Part shown: positions 36,455 through 49,096 of the stretch, piece by piece | Layout of the letters: the number at the start of each line of letters is the position of its first letter | How positions within the stretch are numbered: the stretch's first letter is position 1 | DNA from: Psoroptes ovis | Lineage: Eukaryota > Arthropoda > Arachnida > Sarcoptiformes > Psoroptidae | Reading direction: 5' to 3' | Length of the DNA: 64,000 nt | NCBI GenBank assembly: GCA_002943765.1 | Contig: PQWQ01000002.1 | Span: 1 to 64,000, forward strand | Program-made: the position numbers and the translations under genes | Notes under the pieces: model-generated | The model's input: only the letters and a program-made list of their open reading frames with translations | Told to the model about the DNA's origin: nothing | The model's database searches: none

Positions 36455-37947
36455 TTATATTAAACTTAGATTAATTGAATTTAAAATATTCAAAAAATAA
36501 ATATTTTTCAAATTTTTAAAAATTTATTTGAATTCAAATTTACAATCAAAAGATGGCTGCTCTAAGGCCTAAAGTCTTGATAATTTTCAAAAATTTAAGA
36601 CATGGATTCAAACCGAAAAAATTCTTAGAAAAGAATTCTAGAACTTTTTTCGATCCAAAAACCATTCGGCTTGCAAAAAAAAAAAAAAAAAAATTAATCA
36701 ATTTTTCAATGTCTTTGAACATACTTTCAAATTCTTTATTTAAACTTCATCAAAGTCTTACAGAGAACAAACAACCAAAGAAGACAATGATAATAATGTC
36801 ATAAATTTTGAGGGCCGAAAATTCACAAAGTTTTATTTTTCGGTCTTACGAAAATTCTTATGAGAAACGATTCTTTCGAAAGTTTAAAGAAAATTTAAAT
36901 GTACTTGGATACATAATAGAAAGATACACAGAAAGATACACACACGCAAACACACTTTTAAACATTCAAAATACACACATTCACGAATAATAAAATAAAT
37001 GACTAGAAATTTATCAACATTTAAAAGAATAATACTTTTACTGTTGGTGTACTAGCTGCTATTGCTATTATTACATTTCATTTTATTAAAGTTTATCTTT
37101 ATTTCAGAATTTTCAATTTAAATTAAATCTAAGAATCAAAAAGTTTTTTGATTTTTTTCGGCAAAGAATCCGAGCAAATTCTTCGGCATTCGGTTGTTTC
37201 GACGGCAAACGAATGTCTCAACGAATGATCCCAATGAATTTCACCAAGGATTCCTTCTGTAATTAGATTTTTCATTCACACTCACACTGGCTGTCATTCG
37301 GGTCGCCGAGTATTCATTCACAAGGATTCATTTTCCATCATTTCACCGCTGTTCGTACATTAATGTTTTGGCATTAATTTAAATTACACTACGATCATCA
37401 TCATCATCATCAGTGAGTGAATATTTTCAAAATTTGAAAAATTCGGCAAAAAAATCGAGTATTTTCATTGTAAAATTTGAAAATTTCATACAAACACACA
37501 CACAGACACACGAATTGAAACACTAAACAATGATAATAAATGTATATTTTATACTCTCTCTTAGAATATTTTTCAGTTTTAAAACATCATCAATTAAATT
37601 TTTTTTTCAAAAAAGAATTTTAATTGAACAAACCGGTGAATGATTTTCGTTTTGTTTTCGTTGTTGCTGGCAATTTTAAATGAGGAAAAATAGCAGAAAT
37701 TCATTAGAAACATACGTACCCGAAAATACCAATTTCACGCCTTGATAGTCAAACGGGCAAAAAAAAGCCTGAAAAAAATCATGGCCATTGAATGATTTTA
37801 ATTATCATTATCATTGAATTGGATTTATGATTTACAAATTCAAATTGAATTTCGTTTGTTTCGGTTGTGTTCGGTTCACTCAAATCGACAAATGAACAAT
37901 TTTTGATTAATTTATTTTCTTGTTTTTGTTTCTGTTTTTAAATAATT
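36455..37947. other. Convergent spacer between ZCCHC24-like and CEP164-like genes
   Basis: AT-rich with an A-run (about 36676-36692) and CA repeats (36940-36985, 37494-37510). A plus-strand frame at 36553-36804 starts ATGGCTGCTCTAAGG but is interrupted by the A-run and matches nothing I know. The GC-higher patch at 37160-37320 has no frame of note. Confidence 0.45.
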
Positions 37948-38656
37948 TTAAATTTGTGTTATTTTCTGTTGTTCGATTGCAGTCGAAATTTTCATCAATC
38001 GATCATTGACTGAATTACGAATTGTTCGAATGCGTAACATTAACAATTGATCTTGATCAGCTGGTTGTTGGTAAATCGATTGTGACTGATGATCATGATG
38101 ATCGTTTTCATTGCTTACGGTCAATTTAAACATGTCATTGGTCAATTTTTTCATTTTTAAACATTGATTAGTTTGATTTTTTAATGATAATAATGATAAT
38201 GATGATGGTAGCAATGTTTTCGATAACAAATTATTATTATTATTGTTAACATTTGAATTATGTTCATTGATGATTGGTGGTGATGATGATGATGATGTGG
38301 TCGATAATTGAATAGCATCATCCCTGGCATTATCATCATCAGTCTTTTTATTATTATTATTAAGACCACCATTTAACATTTCAAGCGAATTCAATTCTTG
38401 TTTTAATTGATTAGTTGTTTGTTTTATCATCGATATCAGATGATTTGATGTTAAATATACACAATTCGGTTGTTGTTTATTTTTGTTTCGATTATTCATT
38501 TGGCCATTTTTCATTAACATTGATGATTGTATATTTGAATATGGCCGTAATCGATTATTTCTATTATTATTCATTACTTCATTTGCATTTATAAATGTAT
38601 CTATGAAATGTCGACCACGATTATATCGATTATGATGAAATGATCGATAATGTGGT

Positions 38657-38689
<33 letters not shown>

Positions 38690-41600
38690 CGAATTCGACG
38701 AATACATAGTTGATCGTGACCTTTCGACGAAGACATCGATGATGTTGTTGTTGTTGATGAAGATGGCGATGATGGAATTGAATTATCTGTTTGTACTGAT
38801 TTCAACCTAAAAAATTGATCAACAAAAAAACAAGTAATCAACGATCAATGATAATAAAATTCAATTCATTAAATAATCAATCAAAATTTTGCTCGAATAA
38901 AATCTATTTTTTTACTTACTGTTTTTCATTATTATCTGCAGCCAATGATGAACGATTTCCATTGATTTTAACATTATTATTTGAATTGAATTTATAATTA
39001 AATTTTCTTCTCGGAGAATGTAACATATTCTTTTGATTATTATTATTGGTATTATTTAAATAAAATTTTTCTAAAAATTCTTTCAAATTGTTACATTGTT
39101 CGATTAATTGTAAATGATGTTGATTTTGATGTTCATGTTCATGTTCATCATTTACACTTTTACCATTACAATTACTTTGATTATTCAATAGTAATTTAAC
39201 ATCATTTTCTGCTTTTATTTTCGATTCTTTTAGCTTTGAATCATTAAGAATTTTATTATTATTTCCATTATTTTGATTATCATTAATAATATTATTATTA
39301 TTATTATTATAATTAATCGATGTATCACTATTTTTATTATTATTATTACTATTACTTTTTTCATTCTTATCATTATTATTATTATTATTTTGTGCCAAAT
39401 AATAATAATGATCATCATCATCATCATTATTATTATCATTATTTTTATTACATTTCATTGTATTAATATTAACGTTATCGTTATTATTATTATTACAATT
39501 AGAATTTTCATTTTTGTATAATATTCTTGAATAATTATGTTGCTGTTGTTGTTGATTATAATGATGATCATCATTACGGTAATTTTTATTTTCCAACAAA
39601 ATGTTCATCATTGAATCATCATAATCATCATTATCATTTAATTTTTTCTCGCTAAAATTCAAATCGATTGCTTCATTATTTTTGATATAATTATTTGAAT
39701 CTGTGTGAAACAGTGAAATATAGTTTAAATTATAAATTTTCGACGATATTAAATTGAATAATAATTCCAAAAAAATAGAAATAAAATAAAGAATTGTACC
39801 TTTAAATTGTTTTTGATCATATTTTTGTCCAAACGATAATTCAAATCGATTCATTTTCGAATCGATCTGTTGCATGAATGATTCAATTTTTTCATCCAAT
39901 TCATTCAATCGTTTCATTAATTTTTTTCGTTCTTCATCGATCAATTCATTCATTATTATCGTTAACTGTTCTTGTTTAGGTTCATGTTGATGTTGCTGCT
40001 GCTGCTGTTGTTGTTGTTGACTGTAATAATCAGGCAATCGATTTTTCGTAGATTGAATAGTCACACTTGAATTATCATTATTTTGCTCAAATAATTGAAC
40101 AATATTCTTATCGATTCGTTGAAAGTTTTCTTTGACAAAATTTCTATCATTTTCAATCATTAAACGTATATTTTCAATATTTTTACCATTTTCATTTGCC
40201 ATTAATCGACATTGATCAATGAATGGTTGAAATTCATTTTGTATACGTTCAATTGATAATCTTTCATTGATTTGATTTTGGTATTGGTTCATTGATTCTT
40301 CAATTCGTTTTGTCAATTCTTGTCGCAACATTTGTTCTTGTTTTGCAAGTAATTTCATTTCAATATTATCGGAAACTTTTACGAATTCATTCGTAAATTT
40401 TTTATCAAAATCTTTATTAATTCTATGCAATTTTTCGTCAATAAGTTCATTCATTTCATTCATCATTGAATCGATTTTTTTCTCACAAATATTTCGATTA
40501 TTCATTTCTTCTTTTCGTATCGTTTCGAATGACAAATTAAGATCATCAATTTTCTTGGATATATTTTTTTGTTCATTTTTATAATCATAATCAATCCTTT
40601 CTAAATGATTATTTATTGAAAATATTTCATTATTTATTTGTTTTTTCAATAATTCTTCAGAATCATTCAATTCTTTTCGTAAATCTTTACGTAATTTTTC
40701 AATATCATTTTGAATTTGCTGGGATATTGCATGGAATTCTTCTTGAAATTTTCGATCATCAAATTGATTTGATTGAATTTTTTCTTGTCGTTTAGAAGAA
40801 GAAGAATTATTCGATTCAGATTCAAATTCTTCATCATCATAATAATTTTCATTTTCTTCATTTTGAATTTTATCAAATGCTTGATCATCACCACCACCAT
40901 CATCATCGACAAATGTTTTCAATACATTGTTGTTCTCTTCATTGCTCAATGTTTTATTATTAATGTTGTTTCTGATTGAATTTGAATCATTCAATGATTG
41001 ATGTTCATCATTAATTTGTTGTTGTTGTTGTTGCTGTTGTCGCTGGTATCGTTGTTGTTGTTGTTGTTGTTCAAATATTATATTATCGATTATATGTTCA
41101 TTCGAATTCGTTATACTATTATTATCATTATTATTACCATTTTCCGTTATAAAATTTAGCTTCATCGTTTGATTTTTGTTTGATTTTAGCGCTTCAGTTT
41201 TTCGCTGTTCATCCATGAACATGAATCCCATTAGATTCGTTGAATTTATTTTGATTTTTCTATCATTATTACTATTATCATCGTCATTATTATTATTATT
41301 ATTATCATTATTATTGTTAAATAAATAAAATTCTTTAATACTTTTTTGTTGCTTACAAATATCTAAAAAAATGAAGGGAGAAGAGAGAATGTAAATGCAA
41401 TTTATTATGACAACAAATATTGGGAAAAATATAAAATAAAATAAAATTGTAAAAACAAAATTTTTTGGCAAAAATTATTTGAAAATTTATATATTCGGTT
41501 GTCCCATAAGTTCTTGTCGTTTTTTGGATAAAAAAATTCTAAAAAAACGACAAGAACTTATGGGACAACCTAATATTTTTTTGAAAATATTACAAAATTG

Positions 41601-44600
41601 TGATTCAAAAAAAGCAGCAGCAGCATCAACAAACACAGGGAATTTTATAGGGACCCTTGAAATATTTTATAATACAAGGTTGTAAAAAAATAATGAAATT
41701 TTTTTCCTGTTTTATGGATTCAGTTTGAATCTTCTCGGGTACCATGTAATCGACAATCTTTTTACTTTTATTATAGGGTTGTCCGAAAAGTTCTTACCGA
41801 TTTTCAAACTGAATGTTGACTGAAAAATCGGCAAAAACTTATCGGACAATGCAATATTATTATTTGAAAAAATGGGCAAATGTAATGGCGACTTTTGCTT
41901 GTGTTTCGCTTACACAATGATTATTCGGTAATAAAGATTAATCGTAATAATTAATAACCATCAAATTAGAAAAATATCAAATAACCCTGGTAAACTTGCA
42001 AAGCTAATGCAAAAAAATACATCTGTCGTGGTTTTACATTTGGCCATTTTACTGCCCAAGACCCACACAACAGCTTTGTGTCTGCTGTTGTTATGTGAAG
42101 GGGTGAAGAAAAATTTGTTGACACAAAAAACTTACCCATTTGTGGTTCATCTGTTCGTACATCATCATCATCATCACCATCATCATGGTCATCATCATCC
42201 ACTTCAAATACATTGTCTAATTTTGATACCATATTCGATGCCATTGTTGTTGTACGTGCCATCATTTTTCCATTGTTATTATTGCTGATTTGGCTCATAT
42301 TCTTTTCGATCATATCGTTTGATGATAATTCGGATTCAATATTTTCTCGTTGTTGCTGATTCAACATTTCATGATTTTCATCATTTGTTTTTGTTTTGAT
42401 TGTTGTCGTTATTATTCTTTTCGTTATCATAGATGATTGAGGTCTTTTTGTTGGTTGTTGTTGTTGCTTTTGTTTTGTTTCTTGCTGTTCATCATTTTTC
42501 ATTTGATTCCCTGTACGATCATTATTATTTGTATTTGTATTTGTATTGTGAAATACATCATCTTGTAACGAATTTTCCATTAAATCATTAAAGATTATGT
42601 CATTATCATTGTTATGGCTGTTGTTTTGTGATTCTATTTCATATTTCATATTTTTTTTCGTATCATTGGTTTATAGATTTTCCATATTTTGGTATTTTTT
42701 CAATGCAAACAAAAAATGAAATGGCATTAAAATCAATGTTACATTTTTTTCGATATTATTAAATGAAAAATGAATCAAATATAATAAAAATGATATGTTG
42801 TTAAACATATATTACATTTTTATCAATAAATTTATTGATTGATCACATTTGCATTGGAGGTGCAACCAGCAAACATTCCTCAAATGTATATTCAAAGCTC
42901 TGTTAAGGTTTGCAACATTACTTGGGATGTTTCATAAAATTCAATTATAATTATAATAATAATAACAATGTGATCATCAATGGTATTCAACGAAGGAAAT
43001 GCATCGTAAAAATTGGTTTATTGTCAAAAATTAGCCTGAAACTTTTTTTTTGAGGGTTTTCAATTTCAAATATTTCTGAATACACGATTGGCTTGAATTA
43101 TAATATCTATCAGTTTGTAGAATTGTATTTCGGTTTTCGGAATTCAAACAATAATGATGCTTCAAGATTTTTTCGCGAGAATATTCGGCTCTTGAAAAGA
43201 ATATGATTAATAAATTATGATATTCGGAAATCGTTGCTCAATCGAAAAGAATTTCTGGGGTTTTAAAAATGTAAAAAAAAAAATTCAAAACGATTGGATG
43301 AATGATTCTTACGGGTATTTATAATACAAATAAATGAATGAAAAAACTAATTAATCACAATTGAAATTCTTGTTCGATTCTATTCTTTGATTTTTCAAAA
43401 TTCTTCAAATTCAATTATTAATTACAATTATCCTGGATTATAATTGATAATTTAATGGCTTCCATAGCATCGATCGAAAATTATTTGATCAATGACTTTA
43501 CATGATGTTTTTGTAACACGATATTTTATTACAAATAGAAATAATGATAATAATAATTTTTTAAACATGAAATTATCTTTGAAAAAATGTTGTAAATCGA
43601 TGCTTTGTGACTAATAATCGAAACCAATAATTTTTTCCATGTTCAAGAATTTAATTCTTGGTTATTATTGTACAATGGTAGAATAATACAATGGTACAAT
43701 AATATAATACAACATTTGTACAATTGTACAAATGGACATTGAAATGAAAATAATTTTCGATGCCCATTAATACATGATGATGATGGCATTCTCACAAATG
43801 ATGGGTGTTATAATTGGTTACAAACATTAAATTTTCAAACAAGAATTGGTACATTATGGACGTAGGAAAAATATAATCATTAAATTCATTTATTGAAATA
43901 ATAGCTCTGGAAAATTCTCGAAATAACGGTCATGTTAATGATAGGCTATAGTTTTTTATTTTTAAATATATAAAAATGTTTAGGTGTCGAGAATTATTAA
44001 TTGGCTCGAATGTCTTTACCCTGAAACAGCACCGAAATAAAAAGACTTCAAAGACCTTACTCAAGACAAAATTCTACTGGATTCTGCTCAACCGGAGAAA
44101 AGAATACGATTGTCATTCTCTTTTACTGTTTCATTTAGCCATTTTTTACAGTTTTCACACATTTTATATCCATTAAATAAAAACAACAACAACGAATTCC
44201 TGTATTCATGAATTTCTCATGTATTTTTTTTCATGTACCTTAAGGAATTCATGAGCATATAAGATGTGGAAAAATGAGAATAAGAAATGCTTTTGAATTC
44301 TTTCTTTTTCTTCTCTCGTAAAAAAGACATTCAAAGCTTTTCAATTCATTCATTCATTCAGTAATCCACATTCTTTTTTACCGGGAGAAACATAATTAAG
44401 ATTTATGACAATTTTCCAGAGTGAATGAAATTGAGGAAAAAGCGAAGAACAACATTATTTTTCCATTCAAATTATTATAATAATAATGATAATAATAATA
44501 ATAAAATGATAATGACAATAAAATGTTTTCTTTTTTTAAATAAGATTCATTCATACATTGAAATACACATATTCATTTGTGAATGTTCACATTAAGATGT

Positions 44601-47600
44601 GAATAATAATAATGAGAATAATATGAGAAATAAGAAAATGCATTTTTCCCCATGGTTATTCGAATAATGAGGAAAATATATCAAAATGGAAAATATTAGG
44701 TTGTCCGATAAGTTCTTGCCGATTTTCTAATGATCTCCTACAATATAATCGACAGAAACTTTTTGGACAACCTAATAATTCTTGAATTTATAAAGATTTT
44801 ATGAGAGAAAATGACATTTCAATCCCAACTCGAGAAAAGGAAAAAATTGAAATAGATCAGATATTCAGATTCGAATGAATATCATCAAAACAAGGGGTTA
44901 TTGTTGTGGCATTGTTTGGATTTAATAATTGAAATTAAACCTTACCTTTTCTCAGCCATACAGGTAAATCGTTGTTTGATTGCTGCTGTTGTTGCTGATC
45001 GTCAGCATTATCATTATTTATCGATTTTTCTTGATTTATTTCTTGAATTGGAAATGATGATGATGATGATACATTTATTTGATCATTATTTTCATTATCT
45101 TGTCCATTCGATTCTTCAATAATTATCATTTCTTCCGTAATTTCTTCAATTTTATTATTTTCATCATTATTATTATCATCGCTATCATTCTCTTCTAGGA
45201 TTACATCAGCTTCATCCAATATTTCAACATCATCATCATCATCATCTTCAATTAATTCATCATCAACATTTTCAATTTCAATATCAACCGATTCTAATGT
45301 CGATGTTGATGTGGATGATTCATGTTTATCATGGTTGTCATTATAATTATTTTGATTAGTAATATTACTACCATCATCATTATTATCATTATCATCGATT
45401 GATGGTTTATATTTTTCTCCAATCGTTGTTGTTGTTGAATGATTTTTCAACCCTTGATCATCAGCTACATTTGAATTTTTAGGCAAATAAATTAAAAAAC
45501 AAACAAACAAATAAATAAATAAACAAAAGGCAATTATTTATGTTATTGACTATTTTTCATTGTTATTTGAATAAAAATAAATAAAGGATTAAAATTCAAT
45601 GGAAAAAACAATGAAATGTTTAATGTTTTTTTGACCTTTTCATTTGTTTTTCATTTAAAACAATTCAAATATGACCAAATAGATCAATCAAATTGATTTT
45701 TGTTTGTTTGTTTATTTGTTCGATTGTGATTTCGTACAATCACAATCGATATTAATGCAAATAATAATAATCACGAATTGATTTTGCATTCAAATCACAT
45801 TGTTTTTCTTTGATTCCCTGTTTTCTGATATTTCTGGTGGACAAATTTTCATTTAAAAATTGCAATCAAAGATAATGAAAGATTGAAAAAATAGAACAAA
45901 CGAAAAATCAAATTACATTTCGAGTAAACCAATCGACCATTGGTAGATAGTAATCAAATAAATTTAAATTGGAAGGACTTGAATTTTTAAAGTTTCCAAT
46001 TTCTATTCTCCACTAAACTAAAGCAATTTTGAATAAATATTCAAAGCAATTAGTTACATTGAATTGAATTTTTCTTATATTTTTTGTTTTAAAAAATTGA
46101 TCAGAATGACATTCGATATTATCTGATTTCGAAATGATCAAGAGAATTGATCATTTTTCATCGAAGAAAAATTTTGAAGCATTCAAAATGCAAATAGAAA
46201 GACAACAACCCTGGGTAGTCTTTGATTTTTTCGATGGTCAAGATCATCAAAATTTTCAAATTTTTCTTACTCTCTTAGCTCGAAGGTTTGTATGTATAAC
46301 CTCCATATGAATACCTATGTGTGTGGTTATTTTGCTCATACTGACTAGTTTTTATATTAACCACATTGAACATACTATCGATTGTCATTGACCATAATCA
46401 ATTATTGCTTTTTTTTGATTGCTTGGATCAGTCATAAATGATTGATTTTTAGTTTTCAAAAAATTCAAATTTAGTTTTCAAATATTCATTTGATACATAC
46501 ATTTTGTTTGATTTGTATGATGATGATGATCATCATCGCTATCATCGAAAAAATGTAAATTAGCAATCGATGTAAAATTCATTTGTTTCAGAATTGTTTT
46601 CGATGATGTTGATGATGTTGCTGTTGATGTTGTCGATGATAATGATAATGATGATAATTCAAATGAATCTATGACGATACCACTTGTATTGTTGGTAGTG
46701 GTGCTATTAATACTTAAATGAGTATTTGTTGATGGACTTTGATTATAATTTCGACAAGATTTCTGCTTAATTTGATGTTGTTGATGATAATTATGGCAAT
46801 TATTTGCATTGATTACAGGATCTAAAGATGATAATGGTGATGTTATTAATGTTCTGTTATTATGAATGTTTGGTTGATTATTGGAGTTATTCGAATAAAT
46901 ATTTCGATATTTTGAAACTAATAAACGATAGTGTGAATCGGTTGGATGTTCCCAGCTGGATTTTCGATTTTTTCGATCATAATAAAATAGTCGACCTTTG
47001 TGATCTTCACTGAATCATGGTGCCATCATTTTCGAAGGGAATGGAAAATAAAAAATAAATGAATAAAAAAAGACATCCAAGAAATGGCAAAAATTTTAAT
47101 AATATTCAATCACGTACATTGCAACCCAATTGGGTGGTAGTGATGAAAGCAATCCAGCTTTTGCTATCCACAATAATTCCGGCTCGGATATGGGATCAAT
47201 TCCAATTAATTTAGCGTAAAATATTACATCTATATTTTCGGATGTTTTCATTTTCATTTTCAATTTTTATTTCACGAAATATTTCCATTTATTCACATAC
47301 AAAATCAAAATATATGATTAGAATTGAGTTCATTATTCGGCATTGTATTAGGTTGTCCCATAAGTTCTTGCCGGTTATATCGTAGAAAATCATTGGAAAA
47401 TCGACAAGAACTTATGAGACAACTCAATATTTGAAATTTATTTATTTGACAACCAGTAATTGACATTCACTGAAATAAAAGAAAACAAAATAACAGCAGA
47501 AAAAACATACCTTCAATATCTAAATCGGATAATGTAATAGTCAATTCTTTCAATATGATTAGTTTTGAATTGTTAGCATCATCACAATTTTTAGCATTAT

Positions 47601-47628
47601 TATTATGAATCAGATGTTTAGTTGTCAT
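37948..47628 (-). CDS. CEP164-like centriolar WW-domain protein (eight exons)
   Basis: CEP164 sits on centriole distal appendages and is needed for basal-body docking and ciliogenesis. Exons: 47511-47628, 47118-47229, 46501-47009, 44946-45464, 42136-42633, 39800-41362, 38920-39700 and 37948-38806. All junctions are GT-AG with matching phases, total 1653 codons. The diagnostic part is residues 40-101: YAKLIGIDPISEPELLWIAK, then the WW domain LPPNWVAIEDHKGRLFYYDR and KSSWEHP, with W74, Y86, Y87, W96 and P99. Exon 3 onward is rich in Ser, Asn, Asp and Gln. Residues about 790-1105 (exon 6) are a long coiled coil (IEKLRKDLRKELNDSEELLK). The C-terminal part has a His run and short helices. Human CEP164 is about 1460 residues with a similar plan. 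The acceptor of exon 5 (42634-42635) is weak, and the last two exons are assigned by phase alone. Introns 1, 4 and 5 contain mariner MITEs. Confidence 0.85.
41494..41573. mobile_element. Mariner-type MITE, subfamily III hairpin (copy 12), intronic
   Basis: An 80-bp near-perfect foldback with TA on both sides: ttcggttgtcccataag at the left, cttatgggacaacctaa at the right, arms meeting around ggataaaaaaattct. It lies in the intron between exons 5 and 6 of the CEP164-like gene. Confidence 0.9.
41774..41853. mobile_element. Mariner-type MITE, degenerate palindrome (copy 13), intronic
   Basis: 80 bp, TA-flanked. The left end is tagggttgtccgaaaag and the right end is cttatcggacaatgcaa, with arms taccgattttcaa and tgaaaaatcggcaa. 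Same intron as copy 12, 200 bp apart. Confidence 0.8.
44696..44775. mobile_element. Mariner-type MITE, subfamily II (copy 14), intronic
   Basis: 80 bp, TA on both sides, ttaggttgtccgataag to ttggacaacctaa, with the cgacagaaac right arm. It lies in intron 4 of the CEP164-like gene, 170 nt from the exon 4 donor. Confidence 0.9.
47348..47427. mobile_element. Mariner-type MITE, II/III mosaic (copy 15), intronic
   Basis: 80 bp, TA on both sides. The ends are subfamily III (cccataagttcttgcc and cttatgagacaac) while the centre (ttatatcgtagaaaatcat) is subfamily II reversed. It lies in intron 1 of the CEP164-like gene. Confidence 0.85.
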
Positions 47629-49096
47629 TACATACAACGATATGAAGACTACACTAGGGTAATAATGTTGGAGTTCAACGGTGACTTTTCAAAGGGAGTA
47701 ATTCTTGAAACACCAAGATATCACTGAAAAGAATTACTTAAGATGGAGTTTTCAAGATAATCTTAAATCAAGGGATTCGTCAGCTTGCTTTTTGCTCAAT
47801 TTTTTCTTGATTATTTCTCCATTTATTTATCACCCAAAACAAATGATTGCATATGGTTTTTTCGCTCTCTCGTTATCCACAGAACCAAAACAAATGAAAA
47901 TAAGCTTGAAATGTTCAATGACATTCAAATATGTTACCATAGTGATTTATTTATTCTGATACAAATATTTCTATATGGGTCTTAGAAATTAGTTTCTAAA
48001 TCATTTGGAAAATGTTGTCATGGCATTTTGTGTGCAGCGACGTTTTGGTTCGCAAATTCTTTCATATTTAGGACTGAAGCAAAGTTTATCCGCGTGTGTA
48101 CATTTGTTGAACAGATTTCTTGATATAATTCTTCTGAATCAGATTCAATGGAATGAACATTCATTTCATCATTTCAATTCTTGCATTCCAAATGTCATAT
48201 TTTAAATTAATAAATAAATAAATTAATAATAATTAATAAATGAATATTTTATTCCTGATGAAAAATATTAATTAATTTGATTGAATTTCGAATATTTTAG
48301 CTCGTCCTAGAAATGATTTAATTTCAAAATTAAATATTTGAAATCATTTATTGATTGTTCAATTGGATTCCATAGACAATGAATTAACGGAATTTTCAAG
48401 ATGAATTTTTTTCATATCTAAACTCTTTGAAATTTCTCATTTTCTTTTATCAATTTGAAATGAATTTTCTGTGTTTCAAACTGAAATAGTGAGTTTTTAA
48501 GGGGAAAATTGATTATTTTTTTTCGATCAAAAAATGTCCAGACTACCAGCGATTGATCTAGTAAATACTTCATACTGATTTTGATACCTTTCCCTAGAAA
48601 AAAATTCAAAAAATTTAAACTAAAAATGTCTTATCATTTGATAAAATCAATCGAAATTGAATTGATTGTATCGGGTTTATCTCTTTCTCGCACAAACCAC
48701 AGGTAGCCTAAATATTTTTATTTTGAAAAAAAAAATTTAATTTAAATCAGTTCAAAACAAAACCAGAAAAAAAGTGACCAAAGAAAGGTAATAAATTTAA
48801 AAAGGGATTTTTATTGTTTATTGTTCTACGTTGGTCAATATGGACCAAATTTATCATATTTGGCTCCAATTGTCTTATCAGGTCTTTTTTGATTTTGTTC
48901 TGGTTTGTCAAAGCTTCGAGAAATTGACTTGGTTTTGTTTCTTGAGGTGTGTCTAAGGTCAATTTTATTCCATTTTGGTCAACATAAATGATTGTTTCAG
49001 TATTGGTTTTTGATTTAAAAACAATGACATTCAAGAATTGAATTGATCATTTGATTTTTGACTTTGGTTGTGTTTGGTTTCAAGTTTTAGGAAAAG
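47629..49096. other. Spacer between CEP164-like start and the secreted protein gene
   Basis: Divergent promoter region. It is somewhat less repetitive than other spacers and carries several medium frames: minus-strand 48018-48164 (48 residues with ATG) and 48747-49034 (95 codons without ATG). Neither has splice signals that link it to a neighbour, so I do not call them genes. Confidence 0.4.

Noticed and set aside
36553..36804. Plus-strand ORF MAALRPKVLIIFKNL...
   Set aside because: The frame runs through a homopolymeric A-run that gives the Lys tract, and no splice partner or similarity is evident.
39230..39521. Ile- and Met-rich frames on both strands
   Set aside because: They are shadows of the Asn-coding AAT tract in exon 7 of the CEP164-like gene.
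47705..48205. Plus-strand frames upstream of the CEP164-like gene
   Set aside because: No ATG at the frame start, no domain, and the opposite strand carries an equally good short frame.
48747..49034. 95-codon minus-strand frame next to the secreted protein gene
   Set aside because: Protein-like in composition, but it lacks an ATG start, has an in-frame stop just upstream and no acceptor. It may be a gene relic; not enough to call.
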